Assembly: GCF_018919215.1 (NCBI RefSeq)
Contig: NZ_JAHLQK010000004.1
Coordinates: 62,001 to 126,000 of the forward strand
From: Alkaliphilus flagellatus
GTDB taxonomy: Bacteria > Bacillota > Clostridia > Peptostreptococcales > Natronincolaceae
Length of the DNA stretch: 64,000 bases
Reading direction: 5' to 3'
The translations under genes and the position numbers were made by a program. This document shows positions 33,560 through 42,455 of the stretch, piece by piece. The stretch's first letter is position 1. Each line of letters begins with the position of its first letter. The notes beneath the pieces are model-generated. The model made no database searches and was not told the DNA's origin. It was given only the letters and a program-made list of their open reading frames with translations.

Positions 33560-34060
33560 CTAATTATTTATAAAGATCTTAAAAACCTCGGTTTCCTGCC
33601 CTTTTTCATCATGTGTTTTATAAACAAACTCCCAACCTAATCTTCTGTAATATTCAGAAGTATGCTCTGTTCTTAAATATAGTTCTTTAAACCCCAACTC
33701 TTTTACAACTTGCTGAGCTTTATTAATTAACTCCTTTGCTATTCCTTTGCCTCTATAATGCGGATTTACATACAACGAGGCTAACCAAGGAGTTAAATCC
33801 CTTTGAGTTTTTAAATCATTCTCAAATATAGAAACTGTCCCCGCACACTCATCATCTATCACTGCAATAAGTGTGATTGGAAAAGACGTTAATTTTGTAT
33901 TTGCAAGATACTCAAGAACCTTATCTAAACTTAAAGTACCGTTTGCTTTCACAACAAACTCACTATAGATCCAATTTGCCACTGTATTAATATGTTCGGT
34001 ATGATTATATAAATAGTCTATATATACTTTAATTCCTCCATTACTATGCTCATAATACAC
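33560..34060 (-). CDS. GNAT acetyltransferase
   Basis: About 166 aa. LYNHTEHINTVANWIYSEF, SLYVNPHYRGKGIAKELINK (CoA loop) and YYRRLGWEFVYKTHDEKG are clear GNAT features. The start is unclear: the upstream ATG (34087) lies inside the -10 element of the repeat promoter and cannot be used by that transcript. A GTG at 34060 has a weak site. A good GGAGG at about 34038 is followed by ATTAAAGTATATATAG with no ATG, so the native start may be mutated. Confidence 0.75.
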   Translation of the reverse strand: MYYEHSNGGIKVYIDYLYNHTEHINTVANWIYSEFVVKANGTLSLDKVLEYLANTKLTSFPITLIAVIDDECAGTVSIFENDLKTQRDLTPWLASLYVNPHYRGKGIAKELINKAQQVVKELGFKELYLRTEHTSEYYRRLGWEFVYKTHDEKGQETEVFKIFINN

Positions 34061-34160
34061 TACTAATCTACCTAGCAAGAAAATCATACCATATTTTCTA
34101 TATAATTAGAAAACCGTCTATTTTAAAATACCATATTATTCAGTTTTTAAATATAAATTA
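34060..34160 (-). repeat. P-half, junction 19
   Basis: -10 TATGAT at 34083-34088 (one change from consensus), CTGAATAATATGGTATT arm, then the 34166 gene. No terminator half. Confidence 0.75.
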
Positions 34161-34165
34161 AAATA

Positions 34166-34807
34166 TTAATATCCTAACTCTTTTCCTACAATGATTACCT
34201 TTATTCTATCCTTAATAAACTGTCCTCTAATAATTGTAAAATCATTACAAATTCGATTAGGACTTTTACAATCAACACAATAACCCAAAGTAGTACACGG
34301 AGTATTTTTACCTAATCTTTTTGCGTCAATTGGAGCAGAATAATTTCTGACCCTCTTTTCTGCTTCTTCTATATTCTTAACAATCTTATTGATTCCAGTT
34401 ACTAAAATAACCTGTTTAGGACCATATATCATTGGTGCAACTCTACTTCCATTGCCGTCTATATTATAAAGTTCACCATTTTCAGTTAAGGCATTTGTAC
34501 TACAAAGAAAAGTATCAGCAGAAAAGTTTTTAATATAAATTTGTTTCTTTTCTTCGCTTGTAATTCCATCTTTATATTTATCTAAAAAAATATAATTACC
34601 CTTCCGAAGAAAATCTATTACACCTGTTTCAAAAAGTGTCATTGAATCTCCTACACCAACTACAGAGTTTTCAGAAATAAGTTCTTCCAACAGTGCGATC
34701 AATTCAATCTCATTTTTAACAAAGAAGCCTTTCATATTACGTTTTCTTAAATTATCTATTGTTCTATCAATTTGTTTTTCTATATACCACAAGACATTAT
34801 TATCCAA
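34166..34807 (-). CDS. LUD-domain protein (LutC/DUF162-like)
   Basis: 213 aa, TTG start after AAAGGAAGTGTATTTCA. NSVVGVGDSMTLFETGVIDF, FSADTFLCSTNALTENGELY, NIDGNGSRVAPMIYGPKQVI and the C-terminal cysteines TLGYCVDCKSPNRICN are the LUD (lactate utilisation) fold. Stand-alone LUD proteins in clostridia are of unknown role. No lactate operon is present. Confidence 0.85.
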   Translation of the reverse strand: MDNNVLWYIEKQIDRTIDNLRKRNMKGFFVKNEIELIALLEELISENSVVGVGDSMTLFETGVIDFLRKGNYIFLDKYKDGITSEEKKQIYIKNFSADTFLCSTNALTENGELYNIDGNGSRVAPMIYGPKQVILVTGINKIVKNIEEAEKRVRNYSAPIDAKRLGKNTPCTTLGYCVDCKSPNRICNDFTIIRGQFIKDRIKVIIVGKELGY

Positions 34808-34899
34808 TGAAATACACTTCCTTTCATTTTAAGATTTTAATTTATGCTTTTGTCTTACAAATAAATAATACATCAATTGTGTCGCACATAATTTTACAA

Positions 34900-35130
34900 T
34901 CATGAATTATCTTTTAAAGAAAATTATATCATATTGCACTAAATATATGTTAATCTACCTTATAGTTTTGATAGTCAATACTTTCAATACTGTATTATTC
35001 GGTTTTTAAAGAACATTATTAGTCCTTAGATTTTAATAGTTACGTCGCATAATATTTAAATTACGTTATAATATTGTAATACGACGTAAAAATATTAGAT
35101 TTTAACAATCATGGCGTTTAATAAAAAGAT
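34900..35130 (-). repeat. Junction 20, degenerate
   Basis: -10 TATAAT at 34923-34928, CCGAATAATACAGTATT arm, TTATGCGACGTAACTATTA, dyad variant TAACGTAATTTAAATA, TTTACGTCGTATTACAA. The terminator hairpin is lost; GCCATGATTGTTAAAATC end. Confidence 0.75.
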
Positions 35131-35145
35131 TAAAAACTGATTAAA

Positions 35146-35679
35146 TCATCCTGTTTTGAATATACTTTTCTTATTTGCCTGAAACTCATTCGATGATAGA
35201 TTAATAACCAATTCTTCAACCGCTGAAATACTTGCAATAATACACATCCCATGTATAACTACTTCTGATGGAAAAATACAGAACACAACTGGAAATACAA
35301 ATAGCATAAAACCTGTTATTTTATTTGCATAAGTATGAAGCATTCCAAATGTTTTATACTTTAAAAATACAACTATTACCGATATACCCCTGATTACTCC
35401 AATAATAATTATCCACATCAGGATTTTAACAGTTGGATTGATAATCGGATATAATTTAGGAATAAGCACTAAAATCATTATTAAATCTGCAACAGAATCC
35501 AGTTTTTCACCTAATTTACTCGCAGTATTTGTTTTTCTTGCTATGAATCCATCAAGAATATCGCTAATTCCACAAATAAAATATATAATAAAAAAAGTTA
35601 TGCTCAATGGTTTTATTAAAACCAAAATAAGCACAAATGCTATTCTTGCTATTGAGATATAATTTGCTATTGACTTCAT
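35146..35679 (-). CDS. CDP-alcohol phosphatidyltransferase
   Basis: 177 aa, RBS GAGGGCTGGAA. The catalytic motif is spread over DILDGFIARKTNTASKLGEK and LDSVAD, which fits D..DG..AR...G...D...D exactly. Five to six membrane helices. Joins a CDP-linked lipid to an alcohol (phospholipid synthesis); length fits the family. As a cassette it could alter membrane lipids. Alcohol substrate not predictable. Confidence 0.87.
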   Translation of the reverse strand: MKSIANYISIARIAFVLILVLIKPLSITFFIIYFICGISDILDGFIARKTNTASKLGEKLDSVADLIMILVLIPKLYPIINPTVKILMWIIIIGVIRGISVIVVFLKYKTFGMLHTYANKITGFMLFVFPVVFCIFPSEVVIHGMCIIASISAVEELVINLSSNEFQANKKSIFKTG

Positions 35680-35724
35680 TTCCAGCCCTCACTAATTTAG
35701 ATAATATTTATACGTTGTTTCTTA

Positions 35725-35950
35725 TAATTACGTCTTAATTTCATGTAAATTATACCATATATCTAACATGGAACAAATAATTTGCAATACCGTATTATCT
35801 AGTTTTCAAAGAACATTATTCTTACCTTAAATTACGCTATATATTTGTAATGCAGCATAAAAATACCGTAAAATTCAGTTTTGAATAATACGGTATTTTG
35901 AATAATTATTAGGTTTTATAGTTATTACCTTTAATAGAACTAATGCGTCT
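35725..35950 (-). repeat. Full cassette junction 21
   Basis: -10 TATAAT at 35749-35754, CTAGATAATACGGTATT arm, dyad variant TATAGCGTAATTTAAGG, TTATGCTGCATTACAAA, terminator hairpin 35863-35896, GGTAATAAC end. Confidence 0.8.
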
Positions 35951-35954
35951 TAGT

Positions 35955-36686
35955 TTATCTTTCGTTAGGACATTCTCCCTCTCTTGATGCAATAATAACT
36001 GATAAATAGTCCTGTATCATTTCTCTAGTTACATTCATTTGCATAAGATACAAATCTGCTAGTGTTTTCTTAAATTGGAAAAGCGTTTCTTTATCTTTAG
36101 CTCCTACTGGCACAGGTGTATATTCAATTAGAAATGTAGTTCTTGCTATATCATACAAAAAATCTCCATGACATATATTCATGAAGTCTATAACCATTGT
36201 CTGTCCATCAGATATAAATATATTACCTGTATGAAAATCACCGTGACAAAGTGTATTCCCATTTGGCAATTTATCTAACATATACAGCACTTTTTCTTTT
36301 TCATTTAAATTTTGTGCATTTACTATATTGTATTTTAAAAACTCCTTGTAATTTGGTACATTACTAATACTATTCTGGATAATTTTCTTATGTAGCTTTG
36401 CCATATATACCGCACATCCCTGTATATCACCTGTTTTCATAACCCAATCCAGCAGGGATTCCCCCTCTAATCTATCATATATTATACCTATTTTTTCTTC
36501 ATAAAAAATAATCCCATACGCTTTTGGTTTTCCAAAATCCATATTCCATATTAAATTTGCATTTTGAAACTCTTTTTCTACCGCTTCTCTTGGATAATCT
36601 TGATGAAAAAGCTTAAGTACCTTACTTTCTTCCCATTCATATACAGTTGCCGTATTACCTACGCCAATTTTTTTGCCATATTTCAT
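35955..36686 (-). CDS. APH-family phosphotransferase
   Basis: 243 aa, RBS AGGGGGATAACAG. Kinase-like fold: GVGNTATVYEWEESKVLKLF (nucleotide loop and Lys), catalytic loop TLCHGDFHTGNIF, and metal DFMN (VIDFMN). Member of the aminoglycoside/homoserine phosphotransferase group. Could inactivate an antibiotic, but many relatives phosphorylate metabolites. Confidence 0.87.
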   Translation of the reverse strand: MKYGKKIGVGNTATVYEWEESKVLKLFHQDYPREAVEKEFQNANLIWNMDFGKPKAYGIIFYEEKIGIIYDRLEGESLLDWVMKTGDIQGCAVYMAKLHKKIIQNSISNVPNYKEFLKYNIVNAQNLNEKEKVLYMLDKLPNGNTLCHGDFHTGNIFISDGQTMVIDFMNICHGDFLYDIARTTFLIEYTPVPVGAKDKETLFQFKKTLADLYLMQMNVTREMIQDYLSVIIASREGECPNER

Positions 36687-36762
36687 CTGTTATCCCCCTA
36701 ATTTATAAAAATATTATATTTATGATTTCGTATTATCTTTATAATAATCCGCTAACTATAAA

Positions 36763-37180
36763 TTATTGAATAAATGGTCTATCTAGGTTTTTATCAAAAA
36801 CACTATTTTGTTTTAAAGGTTTATTCCACATTATATTGATTAAACCTGTCCTAGCAAAAAATTTTATCTGTTTAAGAGTAAATCCTGTAAATTTATATGG
36901 TCTTTTTAAGTTTTCAATAATGGCTTTATCAAAGGTAAGCTTGCTCATATATTTCACCTAAGCGTTCTAATGATCTAAAGAGTTTTCTCACCATGAAATT
37001 TGGCATCATATGTACATTTGCTGAATTCCCTTTTATTACTGTTCCTAAATACGTTCTATTAAGTTCCTCCGAAAGTGCACCAAAGTATCTTCCAACATAT
37101 TTGTATTGAGATGACTCTGGAAAACCACCTTGCAAAATAAAGCCAATTGATTTATTTTGCGAAGATTCTGCAGGCTCCAA
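36763..37180 (-). pseudogene. NAD(P)H-dependent FMN reductase-like, truncated and frameshifted
   Basis: Two overlapping frames: SIGFILQGGFPESSQYKYVG, LNRTYLGTVIKGNSANVHMM, RKLFRSLERLGEIYEQ, then after a shift near 36945 YMSKLTFDKAIIENLKRPYK to 36763. The C-terminal two thirds of a flavodoxin-like oxidoreductase. The flavin-binding N-terminus is missing, cut at the junction near 37180, so the gene is dead. Confidence 0.65.
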
Positions 37181-37184
37181 GCAC

Positions 37185-37330
37185 TCAATAATTTACTTCA
37201 CAATACCTTCACTAGTTACATCTAATACTTGAAATGCGACGTAAAAAATACCATAAATTCATTTCTGAATAATACAGTATTTTAAACAGTTATTCGTTTT
37301 ATAATTATTGCATCTAATAATAAAATTATG
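37185..37330 (-). repeat. T-half, junction 22
   Basis: TTTACGTCGCATTTCAAG, terminator hairpin 37248-37280 with mismatches (ATACCATA versus TACAGTAT), GATGCAATAAT end. A decaying copy next to two pseudogenes. Confidence 0.75.
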
Positions 37331-37339
37331 ACTCCAATA

Positions 37340-37645
37340 TACTTACTTTAATTTCATATGAAGTATAGGAAATGGATTTCCTTGTTCATCAAGTTCTGAC
37401 TTTTTAAATATATCAAATCCCATATATTTATAGAATCCTACACCCTGTATATTCTGCTCATTTACATAAACAAAATAAAATTGCAATTTTATTATCTCCG
37501 TTAACAATCAATTCTATCTATTTAATGTTGTAATTTTGAAAAACAGTTTCTATTAAATGATTCAATATAGCCTTCCCGTATCCTTTTCCACGATATTTTT
37601 CTTCAACCGAAATAATTTCAGCAGTAGCTCTCTTAGTGTTTATAT
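37340..37645 (-). pseudogene. GNAT acetyltransferase, disrupted
   Basis: NTKRATAEIISVEEKYRGKG and YGKAILNHLIETVFQNYNIK (the CoA-binding loop) end at an in-frame stop near 37515. Beyond it, in another frame, VNEQNIQGVGFYKYMGFDIF and KKSELDEQGNPFPILHMKLK continue to the stop near 37343. The N-terminus is replaced by the RidA gene. Confidence 0.6.
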
Positions 37646-37649
37646 ATAA

Positions 37650-38033
37650 CTATTTATGAGCAATTGCTTCAATTTCAATACAAGCTCCTTTAGGCATTGC
37701 TACAACTTGAAGACATGTACGAATTGGATATTCTTCTGTAAAATACTCTTTGTAAATATTATTAACTGTATCAAAATCATTAATATCTTTTAAATAAACA
37801 TTAACTTTAAGTACTTTATCCAATGAACTGCCTGCAGATTCTAGAATGGCTTTTACATTAGTCAAAGTCTGTCTAGTTTCGGCTTCTATACCTCCTTCTA
37901 CAAGCTGACCTGTTGAAGGATGAATCCCTGTTTGACCTGCTACAAAAACTAAAGAATCATATACAATACCTTGAGAATAAGGACCTGTAGGTTTCATAGA
38001 TTCGTTAGTGGATATAACTTGTTTTTTTGACAT
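37650..38033 (-). CDS. RidA-family deaminase
   Basis: 127 aa from ATG 38033 after GGGGGAAAGTGTT; the longer frame has no ribosome site. Conserved pieces are TGPYSQGIVYDSLVFVAGQT, TRQTLTNVKAILESAGSSLD, VYLKDINDFDTVN, YPIRTCLQV (the substrate Arg) and ACIEIEAIA. RidA hydrolyses reactive enamine/imine intermediates. Complete protein. Confidence 0.9.
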   Translation of the reverse strand: MSKKQVISTNESMKPTGPYSQGIVYDSLVFVAGQTGIHPSTGQLVEGGIEAETRQTLTNVKAILESAGSSLDKVLKVNVYLKDINDFDTVNNIYKEYFTEEYPIRTCLQVVAMPKGACIEIEAIAHK

Positions 38034-38264
38034 AACACTTTCCCCCTTAAAATTACTATTTAAGTAGTATATTAAAGCCATTTTCTCATAATATACTTAA
38101 ACATGTCAATTAAGAGTTTATTTATAATTTTTAAGATATCTAACAAGAGCTAATGAACTATAGTGTTGATTATTATGTATTTTTAAAGGTGGTAAGTTTT
38201 AACTTTCCTTAATGAAATAATAAAAAGATTATGCAATTAACTTACTACAGATTGTATTCATAAT

Positions 38265-38732
38265 CTACTCTAAACAAGATTTCACATAATCAACTGGTAC
38301 ATCCATTCTGATAGCAGTTTCTTCAATTGATAGACCACTGTTTAAGAATCGTCTGACAACCATAATCATATTTTCTCCTACTTCAATAATATGCTTATCA
38401 GGGTCATAGAAACGAACAACGCGCTGTCCCCAAGAATGTTCTACAATAGTATGTACGTAGTTAATGTCTTCAATGTCATTCATCTTTTGAATAAAACCAT
38501 CAAAATCATCTTCTTCAAAATATAACTCTGCTACATTTCCTCCAAAAACAATTTCACTATCATGTTTGTGAATAAAAGTTGACCAAGTATCTTTTGTTTG
38601 TAACGCAATACCACCTGTTAAAGTTACATTTGCACCAAAATCAACAACAACTTCTAAACCAAGCACTTCATAGTAAAATCGCTTTGACTTTTCCATATTC
38701 GAAACAACTATCAATGGATTTGAGAATTTCAT
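38265..38732 (-). CDS. VOC-family (glyoxalase/bleomycin-resistance fold) protein
   Basis: 155 aa, RBS GAGGAGGGGAACG. One VOC domain in about 120 residues (LIVVSNMEKSKRFYYEVLGL, FGGNVAELYFEEDDFDGFI, RVVRFYDPDKHIIEVGE), plus a short C-terminal helical tail with an HTH-like look (GLSIEETAIRMDVPVDYVKS). Metal-dependent fold that often binds drugs or small electrophiles. Substrate unknown. Confidence 0.82.
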   Translation of the reverse strand: MKFSNPLIVVSNMEKSKRFYYEVLGLEVVVDFGANVTLTGGIALQTKDTWSTFIHKHDSEIVFGGNVAELYFEEDDFDGFIQKMNDIEDINYVHTIVEHSWGQRVVRFYDPDKHIIEVGENMIMVVRRFLNSGLSIEETAIRMDVPVDYVKSCLE

Positions 38733-38782
38733 CGTTCCCCTCCTCGTAAGCAGTAAAATATCAACTGTAATTGTTGTACATA

Positions 38783-39020
38783 ATTGATCTAATCCGATTT
38801 ATCTAATAAGAAAATTATACCATATTCTATATATTGTTATAGCAAATCTTTATTTTATAATATTGTATTACCCAGTTTTTAAAGAACATTATTTACTTCA
38901 TAATATCTTCATACTAGATACTTTTCTTGAATTGTGACATAAAAAAATACCGTAAATTCATTTCTGAATAATACGGTATTAAAGTAAAATATTTGTGCTT
39001 TATACTTTATGATAGAAAAT
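38783..39020 (-). repeat. Full cassette junction 23
   Basis: -10 TATAAT at 38814-38819, CTGGGTAATACAATATT arm, dyad variant TATCTAGTATGAAGATA, TTATGTCACAATTCAAG, terminator hairpin 38947-38979. Confidence 0.8.
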
Positions 39021-39099
39021 TATAGGTTATTTAATGCTTTATTTTTACTACAAATAATATGAAAATTGTGAAGTAAAATTACCATAGATTATGCTCATT

Positions 39100-39546
39100 T
39101 TACTTGGTTTTCTTTTTTGCTATTTTATATTTTTGATAAAGAATATCCTTTAAAACCAAAACAGTGTCAGAATCGTTAAATCCAAATTCGTTTTTAAAAG
39201 CATCATACAACTCAGATATCTTCTCACTATAGGTATCTATTCCTTTTATACCTTGATATGAAGATAAAATCGGATACTTTTTGCTCCATGCACTTGTCCA
39301 GTCGATTTCATCAACTATCATTTCAATACTAGTGAGGTCACCACCAATATGACTTCCACTAATAAGATAATCATAACTTACATTGTAAAGTTGACTTAAT
39401 AATTTTGCTTTAATAAGTTCAGGGACAGTTTGATCTGTTTCCCATTTACTTACTGTTTGTCGAGATACACCTAATTTTTCAGCAACATCTTCCTGCGATA
39501 AACCTGTCTGTTTACGCAAATATAATAATTTTTCGCCTAATGACAT
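39100..39546 (-). CDS. XRE-family transcriptional regulator
   Basis: 148 aa, RBS GAGGAAAGGCTGG. N-terminal HTH_3 domain (LRKQTGLSQEDVAEKLGVSR, QTVSKWETDQTVPEL) of the clostridial XRE type, plus an 80-aa C-terminal domain with no clear family. Target unknown; no divergent partner gene. It may act on host genes. Confidence 0.85.
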   Translation of the reverse strand: MSLGEKLLYLRKQTGLSQEDVAEKLGVSRQTVSKWETDQTVPELIKAKLLSQLYNVSYDYLISGSHIGGDLTSIEMIVDEIDWTSAWSKKYPILSSYQGIKGIDTYSEKISELYDAFKNEFGFNDSDTVLVLKDILYQKYKIAKKKTK

Positions 39547-39799
39547 AATTATAACCAGCCTTTCCTCTATTTCAAGTTAACTTGTAACTATAGTATACTA
39601 AACACTAAAAACCTTTTCTATCAAGTAGAGCTGGAAATTTGTCAACTAAACTTAACATTTTAATGTGTACAAAAATTAGATAAATAATGTTTTATTAGTA
39701 TTATTCCACTTATTTGACTTATATAGCAATAAAATCATTATCTATTTTACGTATTATTGCAAAAGTATGATTATCATTATAAACTTAAAAAGCTATATT

Positions 39800-39862
39800 G
39801 TTACAATCCCCTTCGAAAACAGAGTGGTTATTTTTTCTATTGTTATTCTTAACGATAATTGG
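39800..39862. pseudogene. Remnant of a fifth TA module
   Basis: GAGTGGTTATTTTTTC...TAACGATAA matches the toxin 3' end and antisense terminator of module 3 (33130-33165). The toxin N-terminus and RNA promoter are absent; the anti-sigma gene ends right here. Confidence 0.55.
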
Positions 39863-39865
39863 TAG

Positions 39866-40471
39866 TTACTGTATACCCAACTCTTTGGCAATTTCTTTCA
39901 AATATAAAGTTTTGGTTGTGTCCTTAAAATGTAATATAACGCAATCATCATCAGTGAATTCTCTTATATTGCCCTTATCATTAATATAGTGTATACCATA
40001 ATAAAATTGATTTGGATACTCTCCTCTGTCATCTAAGGAACTACTGAAACTTTCTGTAAACTTGATATCAGATTCGCCCACACTAGTCCAAGCGTTAAGA
40101 ACTCTGCCGTTTGTCAGTTCAAACTCAAATGTAATTATGCCGTTTTTATAGGAATATTCTATGTTCATATCATCGGAGTTTACTTTCCATCCGATTCCAA
40201 AGAAATACACATAAGACCCTACTGCCAATACACACACAGTCAATGTTATAAGAACTGCTCTAAAAACCTTTCTGTTAAGCTTTTTGAATGGTTTGATTTT
40301 TTCTTTGTTATACTCGATATTTTCTACTTTGACCTCTGCTTTCATTTGCTCAAAAATCTCCTTGCACTGAGGACAATTTTTAAGATGCTCTTCAATTTCA
40401 AGGTTGCTTTCAGAGCTAGTCAAATCATCAATATAACTTGGTAACAGATCTTGTATAATTTCACATTTCAT
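39866..40471 (-). CDS. Zinc-finger anti-sigma factor
   Basis: 201 aa. N-terminal zf-HC2 domain (CEIIQDLLPSYIDDLTS, HLKNCPQCKEIF: H...C..C), one membrane helix (VFRAVLITLTVCVLAVGSYVYF) near 87-108, then an extracytoplasmic domain of about 90 aa. Start ATG overlaps the sigma gene stop (TAATG), so the two are translationally coupled. Should hold the sigma factor at the membrane. Confidence 0.87.
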   Translation of the reverse strand: MKCEIIQDLLPSYIDDLTSSESNLEIEEHLKNCPQCKEIFEQMKAEVKVENIEYNKEKIKPFKKLNRKVFRAVLITLTVCVLAVGSYVYFFGIGWKVNSDDMNIEYSYKNGIITFEFELTNGRVLNAWTSVGESDIKFTESFSSSLDDRGEYPNQFYYGIHYINDKGNIREFTDDDCVILHFKDTTKTLYLKEIAKELGIQ

Positions 40472-40950
40472 TACAATCTTCCTTTCATAATTTTTTGTTT
40501 TGCACGGTAAAAAGTCACTCTTGCCCAGTTTTCATTTTTGCTGAATACTTCTCCAATTTCTCGAAACGAAAATGCACCTGTTATACGCAAGAGAACTACC
40601 TCCTTTGCAATTTCATCAAGAATATGTACTGCTTTGATAAATTGCATTTTTTCTTCTATCAGGCATAATTCTTCCTCCGGATTTAATTTGTGGGAAGTAA
40701 TATTCTCATCAAGCATAGATGTTTCTTTACGTCTTCTTTTATCAATTTCTTGATACCACAGATGTTTTGCAATTTGGCAAAGCCATGTCGAAACTTTACA
40801 TGTACCATCATATCGATTAGCTGATTTTATTGCACGGTAAAAGGTCTCCTGCGTGAGCTCTTCCGCAGTATCCTCATCATTACAAAGACTCATCAAGAAT
40901 TTAAAGACCATCTCTGCATATTCCTTATACGTGTCATCTATGTCAAGCAT
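40471..40950 (-). CDS. ECF-type sigma-70 factor
   Basis: 159 aa, RBS GGGGGTGATATTAC. Region 2 (YAEMVFKFLMSLCNDEDTAE, ELTQETFYRAIKSANRY, VSTWLCQIAKHLWYQEI) and region 4 (EVVLLRITGAFSFREIGEVF, ENWARVTFYRAKQKI). With the anti-sigma it forms a transferable envelope-stress switch. Upstream region 40951-41020 should hold its own promoter; no repeat promoter precedes it. Confidence 0.9.
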   Translation of the reverse strand: MLDIDDTYKEYAEMVFKFLMSLCNDEDTAEELTQETFYRAIKSANRYDGTCKVSTWLCQIAKHLWYQEIDKRRRKETSMLDENITSHKLNPEEELCLIEEKMQFIKAVHILDEIAKEVVLLRITGAFSFREIGEVFSKNENWARVTFYRAKQKIMKGRL

Positions 40951-41024
40951 GTAATATCACCCCCTTCACAACATATATCCTATAAATCAGTATTTCGTTA
41001 CACAATAATTTAATTTTTTTTGAA

Positions 41025-41062
41025 AAAAGCTGTCTGCCTAAGCAAACAGCTAAATAACGGTT
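41025..41062 (-). terminator. Terminator upstream of the sigma gene
   Basis: Minus-strand stem AGCTGTTTGCTTAGGCAGACAGCT (written as AGCTGT/ACAGCT arms) followed by TTTTTT. Ends transcription from the 41189 cassette before the sigma/anti-sigma pair. Not of the repeat type. Confidence 0.6.
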
Positions 41063-41188
41063 ATATAAATAATCTTTGATAAACATTATTTTACTATTGC
41101 GTAACTGTAAACACACCAGCACAATAAGAGATTTGAATATACTCAATTTCTAAACCATGTTCTATATGTTTTTCCTCTGTGCTATTTC

Positions 41189-41610
41189 CTAGTTATTTTT
41201 TAAATTTAGTATTTTGTAAGTAATATAGGTTCCCTTTCTACTTTCACTATCTGTAGTACAAAATAGTGCTATCTCGTTTACAATACAATTATGATTAATT
41301 TCTTTATCAGGAATGCTCTTGAATATTTCTTTATATACACTTGCAGGCTGTTCGTCCAATGCTATTGTTGAATGGAAGTAGTATTTTTCATTATTATCTG
41401 TATCCCATGAATTTTCAGCAATATATTTATAAATTTCATTATGCAACTCTCTTAATTCTTTACTTTCTTCAATAGCCATCCATAAAACAGGAAAACCTAC
41501 CTCAGTGTCACCGAATATCTTTAACTCGATATCTTTAACTAAAACTTCAAATGGTTTTATGCTTTCTGCCAAATAATCAAAGTACTTCTCAACTTCTTCA
41601 AAATAGTTGT
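41189..41610 (-). pseudogene. 2H phosphoesterase / 2'-5' RNA ligase-like, 5' truncated
   Basis: Frame open from about 41610 (NYFEEVEKYFDYLAESIKPF, VGFPVLWMAIEESKELRELH, NEKYYFHSTIALDE with one H-x-T motif). The first H-x-T motif and the start codon are missing: the frame is cut by the junction-24 repeat at about 41612. Likely inactive because 2H enzymes need both motifs. A GCA/ATG-type internal start would give at most 127 aa. Confidence 0.6.
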
Positions 41611-41614
41611 GTCA

Positions 41615-41750
41615 CATTTTTTTCATTAGTTGCAGCTAAATCTTGAACTACAAAACAAAAATACCGTATATTCACGTTGAATAATACGGTATTATAGATA
41701 AATTATTTAATTATATAATTGTTACGCCTTATAAAGAATATCGAGTACTC
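41615..41750 (-). repeat. T-half with dyad, junction 24
   Basis: Dyad TTAGCTGCAACTAATG, TTTTGTAGTTCAAG, terminator hairpin 41661-41692, GGCGTAACAATT. Nearly the same as 31560-31690, including the unusual TTGTTTTG between hairpin and dyad. Confidence 0.82.
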
Positions 41751-41797
41751 AGTAAAGATTATACTCATAACCTCATTATTATTTATAATTATCGGCT

Positions 41798-42268
41798 CTA
41801 CAAAACCAGTTTTGCTACCAATTCACCATATTCAATCTTACCTGTTTCCACAAAACCTAAAGATGCATAAAGTGTCTTTGCTACTACATTGTCTGGTTCA
41901 TAAGAAAGGTAAACTACTGAAGCTTTTCCATACGGGAAGGTCCTAATCAATTCAAGTGCCTTTATCATAGTTTCCTTACCATAACCTTTGCCTTGATATC
42001 GCTTATCAATCATTAATCTCCATACCCAATAAGTATTTTCATCATCATTCTCATCTGCTTTATTATAGGATAACATTATAAAACCTACCATGATATCATT
42101 GTCATAAATGGCATAAGGCATAGGAATGCACTCATTATTCGTTAAAGAAACATAGGCCTGTGCAAGACTGCGTATATTACTTGCAACATAACTTTTTTGT
42201 TCTTCATTTGGTTCTAATTTAATACATTCATCAAAATTATCATATGTGATCTTTCGTAGTTCTATCAT
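41798..42268 (-). CDS. GNAT acetyltransferase (BltD-like)
   Basis: 156 aa from ATG 42268 after AAGGGGGATAATT; the long upstream extension reads through the junction promoter and is not used. LRKITYDNFDECIKLEPNEE and YVASNIRSLAQAYVSL match the BltD polyamine acetyltransferase branch, and KRYQGKGYGKETMIKALELI is the CoA loop. Related to, but not a copy of, the 18276 GNAT. Confidence 0.88.
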   Translation of the reverse strand: MIELRKITYDNFDECIKLEPNEEQKSYVASNIRSLAQAYVSLTNNECIPMPYAIYDNDIMVGFIMLSYNKADENDDENTYWVWRLMIDKRYQGKGYGKETMIKALELIRTFPYGKASVVYLSYEPDNVVAKTLYASLGFVETGKIEYGELVAKLVL

Positions 42269-42313
42269 AATTATCCCCCTTAAATAAAATATAATCTCTA
42301 CTTCGTCTTTTCT

Positions 42314-42450
42314 TACCAATCCGGTTGATCTAACAAGAAAATTATAACATATTACACTAAACATATATTAGTCCTCTCATAATTTTGATGATAGATATTT
42401 TTAATACCGTGTTATTCAGTTTTATAGTTATTACGTCTAAAAAGAAAAAT
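42314..42450 (-). repeat. Collapsed junction 25
   Basis: Extended -10 TATGTTATAAT at 42343-42348, then CTGAATAACACGGTATT joined directly to AGACGTAATAACTATAAAA. The terminator, dyad and CGCAT motifs are gone, as expected from recombination between the two TATTCAG/CTGAATA arms. Confidence 0.75.
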
Positions 42451-42455
42451 TCGTA

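Noticed and set aside
36763..36957. Independent 64-aa gene
   Set aside because: It is the C-terminal frame of the frameshifted FMN-reductase-like pseudogene.
40943..41146. Minus-strand 67-aa ORF between the sigma gene and 2H-like gene
   Set aside because: It runs through a terminator hairpin and has no ribosome site. Composition is random.
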